Below are positions 22,771 to 35,296 of a stretch of 64,000 nucleotides of DNA, piece after piece. The position numbers were made by a program, and so were the translations under genes. Within the stretch, counting starts at the first letter, position 1. Each line of letters opens with the position of its first letter. The notes beneath the pieces are model-generated. The model had not been told where the DNA came from, searched no databases, and saw nothing but the letters and a program-made list of their open reading frames with translations. This DNA is from Mariannaea sp. PMI_226 (Eukaryota > Ascomycota > Sordariomycetes > Hypocreales > Nectriaceae): the NCBI GenBank assembly GCA_024336345.1, contig JANFOG010000004.1, positions 1,612,001 to 1,676,000 on the forward strand, given 5' to 3'.

Positions 22771-24795
22771 ATGCGTGTCGATCATATGCGCCTGCACCGC
22801 AGGGTCAAAGACGGCCTTAATGAGCGAGATGGTGAGCATCATTCCAACTTAGGACGCCTATTTTGAGAGTCTGCTCTACTCAAATCATGCTGAGTATTCA
22901 TTTACGATCTGTGGCTAATATTGATAAACTGTAGTCAAAACTGTCTATGTCACTGCGAGCGCTACTTTCAAGGGAAAAGTAGGGGGTTACCTTACTCTGT
23001 CGAAGCCTCAACCCACAAAAGAGCCTGGAAACGAGCATGGTCATGGTGGAGATGGTGTCAAGAACGACGTTTCTCCCCCCGAGCAGACCGACAATGCGAA
23101 GCAACCTCCAAACAAGGACGAGGATGAACCCTCGAAGAAGGAAGCCGGAGCCAAGTCCACTAAGTCAGCGGCCCAGATAACGCAACCGAGCAAAGAGAAG
23201 AGTGCAGCGACGACCCTGAAAGTTGATACCAACTCTGTGCCCACTGCTATCCGTAATCCCGACACCAACTCCGTTACTGGCGATAAGGTCTTAGCCAAAG
23301 CGACTGGTAACCCTTCGCTAACTGCTACCGATGACTCAGTGTTGTCTTCAATTCCCACTACCTCAGCAGCAGCAGTCAGCTCAAGTACTGCCTCTGCAGT
23401 TCCTGCAACTGATAATGGTACCAGTGCCGGTGCCAAGGCTGGAATCGCCTTTGGTGTATTGGGTGGTCTTTTTGTGATCGGAATGCTTGTCTTTTTCTTA
23501 TTTTCCCGACGAAGAAAGCAAATGGAGCGTCAAAGACTCGAGGAGGAAGACGAAAAGTTTCATGCTCAAGTGGACGCTTTTGTTGGAAAACCAGCCACAC
23601 CTCAGGCCCCTACGAGTGCTCCGAGCAACAGTAACACCAAGGCTCCTCGTGTTAGTCTTCGCCCTGTCACTCAGTTTAACCCTAACTTCAATGGTCTCGA
23701 CAAACGAAGCAGCAAGGGCGCTGCAATGGCTTTGGCTGTGCCGTCTGGCGCTGCTGGTGGTGATAATACAACGAACCGTTCTCCGGGTGGAAGCGCTTGG
23801 GAACGCCCTTCAAACGGCCAAGACATCGATCCTTCCAACCCCTTCGGTGTTCAGGCTGAGCGTATTCCTACTCCTATCATGGAGGAGAGCGAGCAGGTTT
23901 CAGTCTTTGCTCCTAGCCCTGTCACCATGAAGAGTAGTGTCACTCGTCCTGTTTCGCCTCTTTCCACGGCGAGTATTCCCGCTATTGAAACCCCTGTTCT
24001 TGCCGAGGCTGTTGCTGTAACGGCCGTTACTACTGTGGCGGCTGCTGCGCTCACTCGTAAGGCGTCGATGCGCAAAGACGGTCCCAAGCCTCTGGATCTC
24101 ACCCTTCCTCCCAGCACCCCCCTAGCACCTGTTCCTCCTAGTCCCGCTGGTACCGAGTTTAGTATCTCTTCCATGTCTCCTGGTGCTCCAGAGCCTCCTT
24201 CCAATGGCGCTGCCGCTATTGCCGCTGCTGGTGGCCCAGTTAACTCCTCTGTACACCGCGTTCAGCTTGACTTCAAGCCCACTCTTGATGATGAATTGGA
24301 GCTCCGCGCTGGTGATCTTGTTCGACTCCTTCATGAGTATGATGACGGCTGGGTAAGTTTCACTGTCTCAACTTCTGTTTTTATTAACACGTACTGACCC
24401 TGATTCAGGCTCTCTGCATCCGACTTGATCGTTCTCGCCAAGGTGTCGTTCCCCGAACCTGCCTCTCAACTCGTCCTGTAAAGCCTCGTCCTCAAGGTGC
24501 CCCTCGCCCGGGTCCCCCTGTTAACTCCAACGGAGGGCGTCCCGCCTCCCCTGCTGGTCGATCGCAGTCCCCAATGGGCCGCCCAATGACTCCTAACGGA
24601 GCTCGACCGCAATCTCCCATGGGCAATGGATCCCGTTCTCAGTCCCCAGGTCCTCGATCTCAAAGTCCCAATGGCACCCACCGCAGAAACCCAAGTCCTC
24701 CTGGGCCAAGCCCCATGAATCCCAACCATACTTCCCCTCAAGGCCCCCCTTCTGGTCCTGTTGGCAGGAAGCCAGTGCCAGGTCAGGCACTCTAA
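22771..24795 (+). CDS. Single-pass membrane protein with C-terminal SH3 domain
   Basis: Three exons, 22771-22831, 22935-24352 and 24409-24795, giving 621 aa. Residues 20-185 are Ser/Thr/Lys-rich, starting with TVYVTASATFKGKV. A transmembrane helix lies at about 189-211 (GIAFGVLGGLFVIGMLVFFLF), followed by a stop-transfer RRRK. The cytoplasmic part is long and low in complexity. An SH3 domain covers about residues 460-515: VHRVQLDFKP, DELELRAGDLV, EYDDGW and the second-exon ALCIRLDRSRQGVVPRTCL. The intron falls right after the conserved Trp. The tail is Pro/Ser/Gly-rich with repeated RSQSP/RPQSP units. No signal peptide is visible, so the helix may act as a signal anchor. The layout recalls yeast Fus1, a membrane SH3 protein of cell fusion, but orthology is not shown. 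Confidence 0.82.
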
Positions 24796-26085
24796 GCAAA
24801 CCCGAAGTTGTTTAGCTTGTCTAACTTGGCATCAATCGATATGCCAAATATTGGGCTCAATAGGGAAACGGAATACACAGGCCGGCGTTGTGCGAATCTT
24901 AAGACAGATCAAGGGAATCATGATCTGCTCACGATCCTTGATGATATTTCAGGGTGGTTTTCATCCTACCTAACTTTCAACCCCATCACTTACCCCCCAT
25001 TTCCTCTTTATTTGGACCTTTTTTCCTTTCCCTGGTCTTGTTCTTCCCTGTTCATATTTTTTTTCTTTTTTACATATCCCCAGGTGGTGTACTTTTTTCT
25101 CTTTTAGTGTTTTCCCAACATCTATCTGGCCCACACTCATTTTCGCTTCTGCCAGGGCGACCTGATAGCAGATTGTCCAAGGGCCAAACGGGCGTCAAGG
25201 GAGGATATAAAAGAATTACGACTCTTGCTGCAGACAAATCTCCTTCCCGGGAGTTGCGCTAGTCGCGGATGTGTATTTATGTGTGTTTAGCCTTTTTTTT
25301 TTTTTTGCATCTAGTTTTTCCCTCTCAATGCGACTGGGTTGAATGTGGTTGGATGATGTGAGGAGCAAGGAGCAAGGTGGTCCTGATGAATGGCAAGATG
25401 GCTGTGAAGGATAGGGAAGGATTAGTGTAGAGGTTTGACGAGATATAGTTCAATGAGGATGAGATGCTCGATAATCATCTAGATACTGGTCTCTTCCGGT
25501 GATGAGCGTGTATTTTGTGACTGAATGAGTGTTTGTAGCTTACGTGGTTGCCTCGATAAATAAGACTGCTGCTGCAGCTCTTCTACCAGAGCGTCGCCGG
25601 CTTCTTGGCCTTGATGGGTTCTGTCTGGAAAGCAGCGTTGTCCTTATTTCCCTTGGCCCTGTTCCCTTCCCGACTACTCTCCGAGAGACTGGAGTTGACT
25701 CTTTCTTTCCTTCGCCTCTTTGACAAACAATAGTATCTACTACTACGTGGATTTCTTTTGTATCAAGGGGCATCTCGGCGAGTGAATCTACGACGATAGA
25801 TATGTTTCTTGTGTATCAGTCGATGCCATTCATGAAGGAAGAAGACAGTAATTATATCCAACACACCCAACTCCTAATAACTGCCCACCTATTCATTATT
25901 TTGCAAAAAGCAAGCGCAAAATTCTTTCTTTGCAATAAGCCACGATGCACGCATGCCCTCTTGAGGGGAAGAGTGAAAGACGAAAAAAAAAACCCCGAGA
26001 CCAACCATAAACGCCACGCAACTTTTCATCGCCAAAATAGCTACCCTGATTTTTGTTTCCGGCGTAAAAAAAATGCCTTTCGCGC
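24796..26085. other. Convergent 3' interval between the SH3 and BTB genes
   Basis: About 1.29 kb holding both 3' UTRs. There are T-rich runs near 25053-25100 and a T run at about 25290-25306. The ORFs here lack recognisable domains. Confidence 0.4.
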
Positions 26086-27438
26086 TTATAGTAACCTGCT
26101 GGTCATTTCCTGGAAAAGATCATCCGCAAACTCGCCAACGCTGCGCAGCGCGAAGCGAAAGTCTCTGTTGACCTTGACGTGCTCGGCGACGCAGCAAAAG
26201 AATTGAACAATCATCTCGCGAGCCATGTCGCCAGCGACGGTGTAGTCGTAGATGATGGGCACGATACACACCACGTCGCCAACGCGCTCGGGGAAGATGG
26301 TGAAGCGCTGCAGTGCGAGGTGCATGCGGTGCAGCGTCAGAGTCTTGAGCTTCTCGATGCCGTATTTCTCTGCCAACGCGTAGAGGCGAACGTGGCTCAT
26401 GAAGACGGGTTCGTACTTCTCGTAAGGGTCTACGTTGGGGCGTGGCTCCCAGAGATCGTCCGGGTGCTCCATCTCCAGCTTGACAAAACGTCTCATAGCG
26501 CTGTATTTGAGATTTGCGCTCGAGGCGAAGCGGCACTCGCCACTGTTGAGCAAGCGCCGTTTGGAAGGGCGCTGGACTGCGTTCCTGGAGTTCCTGGAGG
26601 ACTCCGGGTCCGTAAAGAGCATGCTGCGGAGGTAGCCTTCCCAGGAGTTGATGTAACCCCTGACGGAGTAGGGAAGATTTGTGAAATCTTGAGGGACGGG
26701 GCCATGGCTACTAGAGAGTGTGGATGAGAATTCGGTGGGGGATCGGATGTAAGTATGGACAGGGCCAAGGTCCTCTATACCAAAGCTTAGTGGATTAACT
26801 CCTCCTTGTCCTTCATTCTCTCCTTCATGGTCGTCATCGTCATCTTCCTCTTCCTCGATATCATCATCTTCATCTTCATCTTCATCATCATCATCACTGT
26901 CTTCCTCATCATCATCATCGACATCGTCATCCTCGATGGCTTCATCACTACTTTCATCGTCCATGGACGACCAGCTCTGCTCATCATCGTTTGCAGGAGT
27001 ATCCTCACCAACGGAACCACCATCGGCTTGGTTTGTCAGATCAATCATCTGATTCTGAGAGCTTTGGGAGTCCTGCGGTTGGGCAATTTCTGGTGCTGGC
27101 GGGGGCGGGTGAGGCAGCATCTCGGGGTCTGCCTCGACGTAGTCACGGGAATAGGCATACTTGGCAAAGCGCACAAAAGTGTCGACATCGAGGTCGGGCC
27201 ACTCGACCCGACCTTCACGAGCCTCCTTCATCCGGCCGTTGACGAGGGCGCTGAGGGCTGGAGACAATTGACCAATGAGATCCTTGTGGATGTGAAATGT
27301 CTTCAACTCCTCGCCAACGACGAAGACGAAAGGTTTTGAGGCGAGAGAGCTGACGATAATAGGAGAAGCTGGTGAGTTGAATGTCATGGTAAACAGGCAG
27401 CAAATGGTGATTTCAACTTACTCCTCGAACGAGGTCAT
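26086..27438 (-). CDS. BTB/POZ-domain protein with a long Asp/Glu tract
   Basis: The best model has two exons, 27438-27422 and 27349-26086, with an intron at 27350-27421 (GTAAGT donor, CGTCAG acceptor); 426 aa starting MTSFEDSLASKPFVFVVG. The alternative is a single exon from ATG 27387 (433 aa), which replaces the start with an Ala/Pro/Ile leader; the spliced form gives the more usual BTB beginning. The BTB fold covers residues 10-80 (FVFVVGEELKTFHIHKDLI, SPALSALVNG, VDTFVRFAKYAY). A tract made almost only of Asp and Glu lies at about 130-170. The C-terminal half contains YALAEKYGIEKLKTLTLHRM, the usual post-BTB helix pair. Fungal proteins of this type are mostly uncharacterised; some BTB proteins are Cul3 adaptors. 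Confidence 0.82.
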
Positions 27439-28179
27439 GTTCCCTCCATGGGATGGGCGACGCGCGCGCGTAGCTGGCATGAGGGGCAGCCGACGTATGT
27501 AGTGTAGTAGGACTGTGGTAGGGTCCTAGCAGGCAATGTAAAGCGAAGCTAGGCGAACCGCCTAGGCCCCAACCCTAGGCAGCGATAAAGAATAGCGAAT
27601 GGTCCAGCGTTCACGAGGGGGAGGAGTTTTCAAGATGAAAAGCTGGGAATCAACAGAGGACACTGAAGGACGAGACAAAGGCTAGAACCCTATTTTGAGG
27701 AGGGGGGGAAGGCGGCGGAAACGATGTGGAAGGCAAAAGGCATACGCAGTTTGCGAGAGGGTTGCTTTGGAGGGGTGTTTATTTTGTCCTGCAAGTCAGA
27801 GAGCCTTGGGGAAGATCAACCACACGCCCTGACGTCCACCTCGGGACATCTAATTGGCTGCTTTGCCGCGCGGGCCCAGCCGTTAAATCGCGGGCGGCTC
27901 TAAAAGATGGGCCGGGTGGAGACGCCGTCACCTGATTTGGACCTGGTAAGGAAACAACAGAATGGAGAATGGGGGACCTCCCTACCTCTGGGGATAAGTG
28001 ATGAACTTCATAAAAGACAGTGATGTTGAGATGAGCGGGCAGTAGGGTCGGACAGCGTTGGAGATATTTTGATCCGTTTCTTCTTTTTCTTCTCCTAACT
28101 CTTTTCTCTTCTTGTCTTTTTTTTCTTTCTTTCTTCCTTTCTTTATATCTCTCCCAAACACTCAACCAAAACCGACTGT
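27439..28179. other. Intergenic region upstream of the BTB gene
   Basis: About 740 bp between the BTB gene start and the TFIIIC-subunit gene end, both on the minus strand. It should contain the BTB promoter and the TFIIIC 3' UTR. A pyrimidine-rich stretch lies at about 28076-28150. No gene recognised. Confidence 0.4.
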
Positions 28180-30665
28180 TCATGCTACAAACTTCCCCCC
28201 GCACCCTCCACAGGCTTCACCCGATGATTCCACCTTTGTCCCTGGGCCATACTGCTCCTCCGCCAATCTTATCAGCTCCGAAACCTTGAGGCAGCGCAAT
28301 TCGCACACTGCACAGATGCGCGAGATATCCGGCCCCATAATCGCCAGTCCTGTTGAGGCACATCGGGCTGATGTCATGTTAGCATAATGCCCTGTAAGAT
28401 CACTAACACTTCTACAACACCACATCAAACTGTGACTTACCGAATACATGCCCATTCATGCATTTCACATCATTGCCCTCTGTCTGCAGCCTCGCGTCAC
28501 AGAACACGCACTGTTGCCTTGCAACAACACCCCTGAATTGCTCCCGCAATCTTGAATCCCCCTCTTCCGCCATCGTCTTGTTCCCGGCAGTCGTTCCTGG
28601 GACTGCCCTACCCCCACCATACATCCACTCCCACAATTGGCCCTCCGTTGTTAGGCCTTCCGCTGGCGTAGCTTCTTGACTCTGTACACTTCTGTAATCT
28701 TCTTGGTCCCGCCATCCAAAGAGCAGTTTGGAAACGGCTCGTCTCTCCGGATGTTGTGTGTTAAACTGTGACACGAGCACTGCTGTTGACCCACCGCCTG
28801 GGGAAGCTGCCATGCCCCAGATACAGAATCTCGAGTGGTGTGCTTGTAGCTTTGACTCATCATCCTCCGCCACAATCTCGTCTTCAGACTCATCCGTGTC
28901 GGAGTCGAGACCTTCGAGCGCGGACGCTCGTGACACGACTCTGGTTGTGAGTTTTCTTATCTTCCCCGCCCACTGCGGTGGGTTGGCACCGGTGTCTGGA
29001 AGATTTGTTTGATACCAGTCCTGGTTATTTGCAGTTGCTGCAAGCCTCACCAACGAATAGTGTGGCCCTGTGGATGTCGTCAAACCATCGTGGTGATGCA
29101 TTATTACACCTAAAAAGACCATCTCAGCATTGTCATACAACGTCGGGCCTGAGATCGAATACCTGTGATTGGGTTTGTTGATGTAGTTTCACCCTCTTTT
29201 GGGTACGTAGTTGAGCATTCCCAAGTATAATGAGGCTCACCTGACGCTTGAGGGACATCAAATAGAGATACTTGGAATGGCTTGATATCGAAGGGAGTGC
29301 CAATAACACCCCTCACCACAGGCTTATCGTCTTCCATGCATACCTGTATCGTGTTAATTCAATCACAAAACAGGTCCATTCTAGAATATGACTCACGCTG
29401 TTCTCCCACTCGATGAAGGCATCTGTGGATAGAAATATGCATATAGTGGTCATATCCTGCTCCTCAATATGGAGCTGCGGAAGCTGGCCCCTGACCCAGT
29501 CATCCTGCATTGTAACTCGGCGAAAGCCCACATGGTTTTTTGCTAGATAGGAGAGAATCGCCGTTCTCTTCCCATTGGATACAAACCAAGGGCTCCATCG
29601 CAGTGAAAAAGCACTTCCATGAGGGACAAAGTCTGGGTCGGTAATGTCTGTGGCCTACGCCTGTCGTCAGATATTATATGAATAGGACAGATGAAAAAAA
29701 AATGATACTGACATCTTCTTTCGTATGGAGTCCACGGCCGTCAAATCGGAAAACTTCCTTTATATCCCATATGGACTCTTCAGCGGCCTGGTCCGAAGAT
29801 TTTTGTCGAGAGTAGAGCTGGACGCTCATGATGGCAATCTCTTCCGCATCGTTGCAATACGCAAGAAGAGCCCTACCACCTGAGATCTCCTTAGACCATG
29901 AAAAGGCCTGGATGCGTTCATTCATGTTTCGATATCCACCCTCCTCCTTTAGATCTGGGATTGGCAGGTTCGCGCCAAGTCCCCAGAGGGTCTTCCAAGC
30001 CTTGAACCCGCGAGTGCGCATTCCTGTAATCACAGTCGACTGTCTGTCAATGTGCTCCCCAAGAGCAATGATGGCCCCGTTAGTAGATAGAGCCGTCAGA
30101 ATTGGTCGCAGGTTGCAACCCAGTCCGTTAGGCGACCACTCCAGCCGGACAATCTGGCAAACAGATGCTCCCGAACTGGTGACAAGGCCACTGCCCACGC
30201 CGGTAAACCAGTTCTCCTCCGTCGTACGCGGAGTTGTCACTCGTATCCCCGCAAAAGCACAGAGCTGCGCGTTGATAGCCGGATCGGGTTTGATGAGTCC
30301 TGATGCGCGAAACGACAACGAGAATTGCTGCACCTCCTCCTCCGCAGCTTCATCACGATCGTTGGCCTTTGGGTACTCGGGTAAGAAAACATAGATGGTG
30401 TCATCAGTGGCAATAGCCAGTTCTGCGTCACAGGACCATGCTTGGGCGTGAGATGTAAGTGGTCGCGACTTGAGATGGATGGTTTTGAGCGGACGAGTCT
30501 GCGGAGATCGAACTTGGGTATCAGCAAAAAGTATGAGCGGGAGAAGGGAAACTTGACCTCTTAAGCAACAGATATGAGAGGATTTATAAATTGAGTGACA
30601 CTTAAGGGGGAGATTCTTTTTTGGTGTTATGATTAAACTATTGCGCTTACCTTTGACCTGTCCAT
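28180..30665 (-). CDS. RNA polymerase III factor TFIIIC, 90-kDa-type subunit
   Basis: Six exons on the minus strand: 30665-30651, 30498-29713, 29654-29397, 29343-29241, 29148-28441 and 28367-28180, giving 685 aa with frame kept throughout. The N-terminus (TRPLKTIHLKSRPL, AQAWSCDAELAIATDDTIYVFLPE) and the WD-repeat-like body (RLEWSPNGLGCNLRPILTAL, AFSLRWSPWF) match the TFIIIC delta/90-kDa N-terminal domain. The C-terminus carries the TFIIIC-type zinc finger: CVFCDARL, CMNGHVFARC, then CAVC and CGGC. The family binds within tRNA and 5S gene promoter complexes in the nucleus; S. pombe Sfc9 and human GTF3C4 are members. Less certain points are the 15-nt first exon with its 152-nt intron, and the GTCAGT donor after exon 2. 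Confidence 0.85.
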
Positions 30666-31442
30666 GATGAAAAATCTTGGGTGCTCTACTCAAAGCTACT
30701 GCCCAGCTGTTCGAAAGATAGGCTACTAGAACAAGGGCATACGCATTTTGGCCACCTCGTCAGATACCCGCATGCTCGTGCTAAGAGTTTTGCGTGCACA
30801 GAACAGGAGCAGTCCCTTCAGTTGTAAGTCTCAGTCACTTGAGCAGGTCAAAAAAGTTGAGAGAGCTACTCAGGTTGGTTGAGTGAAATTTGCTGACTAA
30901 GCCTTTGAAGCTTTCAGTATGATCACCGAAGTTGCACACACATATTGAGATTTACAGACACACACTCCAGACATTCACAATGGTGGCGATTGCGTTGGAG
31001 ATGAGTTCAGCATGGCATTGTAGATAATATTGTAAAACTGGAAGAACGTCTATAGATGGGTATTTGAATCATCAGTAAATACATGATAAATAAGCTCAGG
31101 GGCACGAAGTTGTTTTTGGCGTGTGCTGGGAGGGGTTTTGTTCTTATTGGGCTCCAATTCCTGCCCACTGCTCGACCTCCTCCCCAGCAATTTGATGGAT
31201 GTCCATGGTGAGATGGCAAGACTAATTTGTCGCGCTTCTTTGATGTGACCGTCCTCAGGCCATCAGGTCATTCGGCCCTTGTCCCTGTGCTATATCATTT
31301 GACCCAAGTCACATGCAGGACATTGTGCAGAAGATGGTATGATAGCTACCAAAGGAAGCAGAGCCGCACTGACAATTACCATCAGTCTGATAACAAGGGT
31401 CTTGGGACGTATTGGCAAGTATGAATTCCGGTTTGATGCGCA
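30666..31442. other. Intergenic region between the TFIIIC-subunit gene and gpi8
   Basis: About 780 bp. It contains the promoter of the TFIIIC-subunit gene and the 3' UTR of gpi8, both on the minus strand. No gene recognised. Confidence 0.4.
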
Positions 31443-32673
31443 TCAGCCTTCCAACAATGATCCAAGGCCCCAAAGAAGAGCGCATCCAGCGAGCGCAGTG
31501 GCACCGACCACCTTCTTTGTCAACCAGTTTTCGTCAGTGAGAGCCTTGGCCTTCTGAATCTTGTTCGCAGCCTGGGTTGGGGCACTCGCAGCTACACTGG
31601 GCTGATCTTCTTTGGCCGCGCTCGCTTCCGCTTCCTTCTGCCGCAAGAGAGCAATCTTCTTACTCAGCGCCAGCAGGTCCTCTTCGAGAGTCAGGTTCTT
31701 GGTACGGTCCACTTCAACATTCTGGATGTTGCCGAAGAAATCGGTGATCAGGCGGTTGCGAGCAGCGTCAGCACCACCGGGGAAGAGGTCATAGCGGAAA
31801 CCAGGATTGGAATGAATCTTCTCATAGTCGTAGCTATCAAAAAGGTCTCCGACAGTTTTGCGGCTGTTCAAGTCTTTGACTTGGGTCTCAAGGAACTCGA
31901 GGTTGTAGTAGGTGTAGCGATCGATGACGGCGACACCAACGTCATTGTCGGCGTGGTGCGAGTAGGAAGATTGGTCAAGCTCAGAGGAACCGGTGGCAAT
32001 AATGTTGGGGGAATAGAGTCGGCTGTACATAGTGTTTGCCTGGCAGGTATCGATCATGAACAGGATCTCATGGTATCTAGTGGATATTGTTTAGTTTTGT
32101 GTCTGTTAACAACCACCGCAGCAGACGGTCGTATGCGCACCTCTTCTTCTCCCACATCTGCTCGAAAGCATCGGCAAGATCCCACGCGCCAATTTCCTCT
32201 GCGTCTTGGAACTTGAGGAACTCGTTACCACCGTGTCCGGTCATGTATACTAGGATATTGCTTCGGTCATCGGTGAGGAGACGTTTGCTTCGGGGCATCT
32301 CGGCGCCAACCCGGTCGGTTAGTAGACGAATGAAATTCTCGACGGTAACTTCATAGCCACGATAGTCGACTTCAATGTTATCGCCATAGAGATCGACGGC
32401 ACGATCGGAATTGCTGTAAACAGTGCCAGGGAAGGCGTTGCGCGGGTTACAAGCCATGTCGTCGGGGAGCATCATAATGATCTGCGAATCGGGGATGCCA
32501 AGTCGCTTCACAGTTCGGTACATGGATAGAACATTGGCAAGATGGCGATAATTGAACCAGAATCGCGATGTGCAGACGAGGACAGCCCAGTTGCTAGTAT
32601 GCTCAGATAAGGCGGCAGATGCGAGCAGCGTCGCCGCCACGAGGGCATGGAGTCGGAGGGAGGAAAGGTTCAT
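31443..32673 (-). CDS. gpi8: GPI-anchor transamidase catalytic subunit (C13 peptidase)
   Basis: Two exons, 32673-32141 and 32076-31443, with a 64-nt intron; 388 aa. Residues 1-22 are an ER signal peptide. The legumain-like (C13) domain follows: [17 protein letters not shown], the catalytic His147 in MTGHGG and the catalytic Cys189 in MIDTCQA. Downstream family motifs include [11 protein letters not shown] and [25 protein letters not shown]-terminal hydrophobic helix ([20 protein letters not shown]) anchors it in the ER membrane. Gpi8 cleaves the C-terminal signal of precursor proteins and transfers them to the GPI anchor. The GPI-type protein at 14114-14776 would be a substrate. Length and catalytic spacing agree with yeast Gpi8. 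Confidence 0.96.
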
Positions 32674-33232
32674 TGTGAAATGATTAAACGGCTAGGAAGA
32701 AAGGGAATGGAAAAGACCAAAAAATATCAGAATAATGGTTCGAAATGAGGGGCTATGGGCTAGAAGCGAGGGGAAACATGTCCTGGTGCGACAGGATACT
32801 GTTGATGTTTGAGTCCCCTGGAGGGCTTACCAATGATGAACGTTTGGAAGCATCAGCACCAGCTAAGCACCAGCAATAACGTCGCGCATTTGGGAGTCAC
32901 GGGGGGGTTTGGGACACGGAGTCTCTTTTGGGCGCATGCCCGCCCACAGACTCCCCTGGCGCTAGTCCCGACAAAGGCCGTGCACTAACAATTTCCCGAT
33001 TTGGATGCGATGGCAAGCAGTTGAACACTGCACCCTACTCTACTTGCTTCCCTTCCTTAAAGTACTGGGCCTTAAGTGAATACCTACTAAGGTTAAAGAC
33101 ACAACGCAACGAGGGCGATGTAAGGACTTTGTTTTTAGTAGGTATCCAGAAAGTAGGTGTGTAGGCATATAACGTTATCCCAGGGGGGGTGGATTGGTAA
33201 GCTAAGGAGTGAAATTGGACGTGAGTTGATGA

Positions 33233-33598
33233 TCACAGTACGAAGTGTCGATTAATCTGCTTTATCGTGAGATGAAAGAGATCGGCAGATGAAAAGTGTT
33301 GAAGATATGCAATCAATTGAGTGAGGTGACAAGCGTACATCTCATCAGCCCAGCTAAGGTGCCTGTCAATCGCTTCTCGTTCGTTTGTCGATGCTTTATT
33401 CGCTAATGTTTTTGTTGACTTGTTGGTCATGGCTTTGGGGCCCAAGAATCGTTCGACAGCAGAGAAGTCTAGTAGGGGATCCAGGCATCGTTGGGGAAGT
33501 TTCGTGCTCGCTCTGGTCGTCCTACGATCATTCCTACCGAAGGTCCCAGCCAAATAAAAAAAGACAACAAGCAAGAGATTGAGACTACTACCTAGCAT
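33233..33598 (-). CDS. Doubtful ORF for a small secreted protein
   Basis: 121 aa from the ATG at 33598. The first 21 residues (MLGSSLNLLLVVFFYLAGTFG) look like a signal peptide. The rest is polar with two Cys and no recognisable domain, ending in TIKQINRHFVL. It stands alone in a 4.3-kb non-coding interval, so chance is possible. An intron could alter the model. Confidence 0.2.
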   Translation of the reverse strand: MLGSSLNLLLVVFFYLAGTFGRNDRRTTRASTKLPQRCLDPLLDFSAVERFLGPKAMTNKSTKTLANKASTNEREAIDRHLSWADEMYACHLTQLIAYLQHFSSADLFHLTIKQINRHFVL

Positions 33599-35296
33599 AT
33601 AGGTGTGACGAGACAATGATCCAATAGTCCTTAGTGTAGGCGTCTATGAGAGACGCACATTATCAGACCAAAACAAAACTAAACAAGAAAAAAAAAGCAA
33701 AAGGAGTCTGTGCTATTGTGCTGGGTATTATTGCATCCTGTTCATAACATATGGCATGTTCAGTACAGAGTAGAGGCACATGACACAAAAAGCCTCGGAT
33801 GCATATCCAAGATGGATCACGGGACAGCACAAGAATGGCAAGTCCCTTCATTCTGGAACCGTTGTGGGTATTTTCCATGAACGAACGAGATAGCTTCGAG
33901 GTTTGGCGTTACACTCGTGAGAATTCGAAGCCGAGAAATTGTAGGACCTAAGACCTTACTGGGACTGATGTCCGGGGAGGCAAACCAGGCTAGTGGAGAA
34001 GGGTTTCAAGTGAAAAACAAAAAGAAATGGAAGATAATAGGAAAGATGTAGGCATTATCCAAGGTCTTACTATGTATTGCACCTTTATGAGACGGGTCTC
34101 TTTATTCTGCCTTTGTGTCGGGTCACGGTGCGGTCCATGTACCTTGCCTCTCAAATAGGTAACGAGAGGCACCAGGGCCAGAGCAAGCTGGAGAAATCAG
34201 GAAAGCCGGGGACGAAGCACAACAGAAGGCCCGCTGGAAAAGCACCACAAGACGGGGCTCCATGACGTTGAAGCCAACGCAAGTGCTGCTGGGTCCCATG
34301 CGATGACGGGCCATGTCAAGGCTGTCCCCCCCGTATTGGGAGAGTATGTGGAGTTGACCTATTGGTACAGATTTCAGTACGTAGGAAGTACTTGTAAGCC
34401 TCTAAGTCATGACAGGGCAGCCCAACAATTAATAATGAAGAAGATGAGAGGGTCAGATCACGCCAGTACTGGGGGCAACTTGCCCTGTCAGCATCGTGTA
34501 TATGTATCATCATGGAATTATTCACAGTGACAAATTATTGCTTCCTTTCGGTAGAGGCGGAGCAAGAGAGTTTTGGTGGATGGACTCTACAGAGTACATA
34601 TTTCCATTTGCTACATAAGTTACCACTTACCTAGGTGGGTGGATTGCTCCACCGTCAAAGAAGGAGAAAAAAAAAAGGTGAGGAGAGACAGGGGAGAAGA
34701 AAAAAAAGACAAAACAAGGACTTGTCTTGATGCATCCAGATGAGAGGCGGGAACGCCGTGGCCAACGCTGTGGCCATGCTACGTAGATGAGGCGTTTTGA
34801 GCGGCGGGGAAAGGAAACACCTGAGATCATTTTAGCGGCGCAATTTCTCACAATCACATGAAAAAAAGGACGACAAAGTGAGAGCGAGAGTCAGGGTGTC
34901 AGGTTGCTGTGGGTGGATCATCGATTTGACGAATCCACTTGCTGCTGCTACTGCCGCCGCTGCTGCAAGTCTGCAGGCGTTAAGTTACGTAGCAACCCAG
35001 CGGCAAGGTCTCAGTGGTTCGGGCCAGGATGCCCCCATGTTGGAGGCTTTTGTCCCGCCCCCCTCCCACATTCGTCTTTACTCACTGCTCCTTTTTGTTG
35101 TTGTTGCTGCTGCTGCTGTTGTTCTTGATACCCGATGCTCTGTGCTAGCTTGCTGCGTCGCATTGCAACTTCATGAACGTGAGCAGAAGCATGAAGCATG
35201 AAGCATGGGCATGGACAAGGTATCATAATTGAGTACTACCTACGCAACACTACTATAAGGCGCCTCTTCTCTGTCGCCTGAGTCAAACTTGGCTCG

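Noticed and set aside
26806..27339. 177-aa plus-strand ORF, very rich in Ile, Phe and Val
   Set aside because: It is the antisense reading of the Asp/Glu trinucleotide tract of the BTB gene; hydrophobic composition follows from the repeat, not from a real membrane protein.
27216..27403. BTB gene intron using the CACCAG acceptor
   Set aside because: It shifts the frame to a short ORF (FSYYRQLSRL) and loses the BTB domain; the CGTCAG acceptor keeps frame.
30651..30693. Longer TFIIIC-subunit N-terminus beginning upstream of the chosen ATG
   Set aside because: It begins at a non-ATG codon and reads through an intron; the spliced MDRSK-TRPLKTIHL start fits the family.
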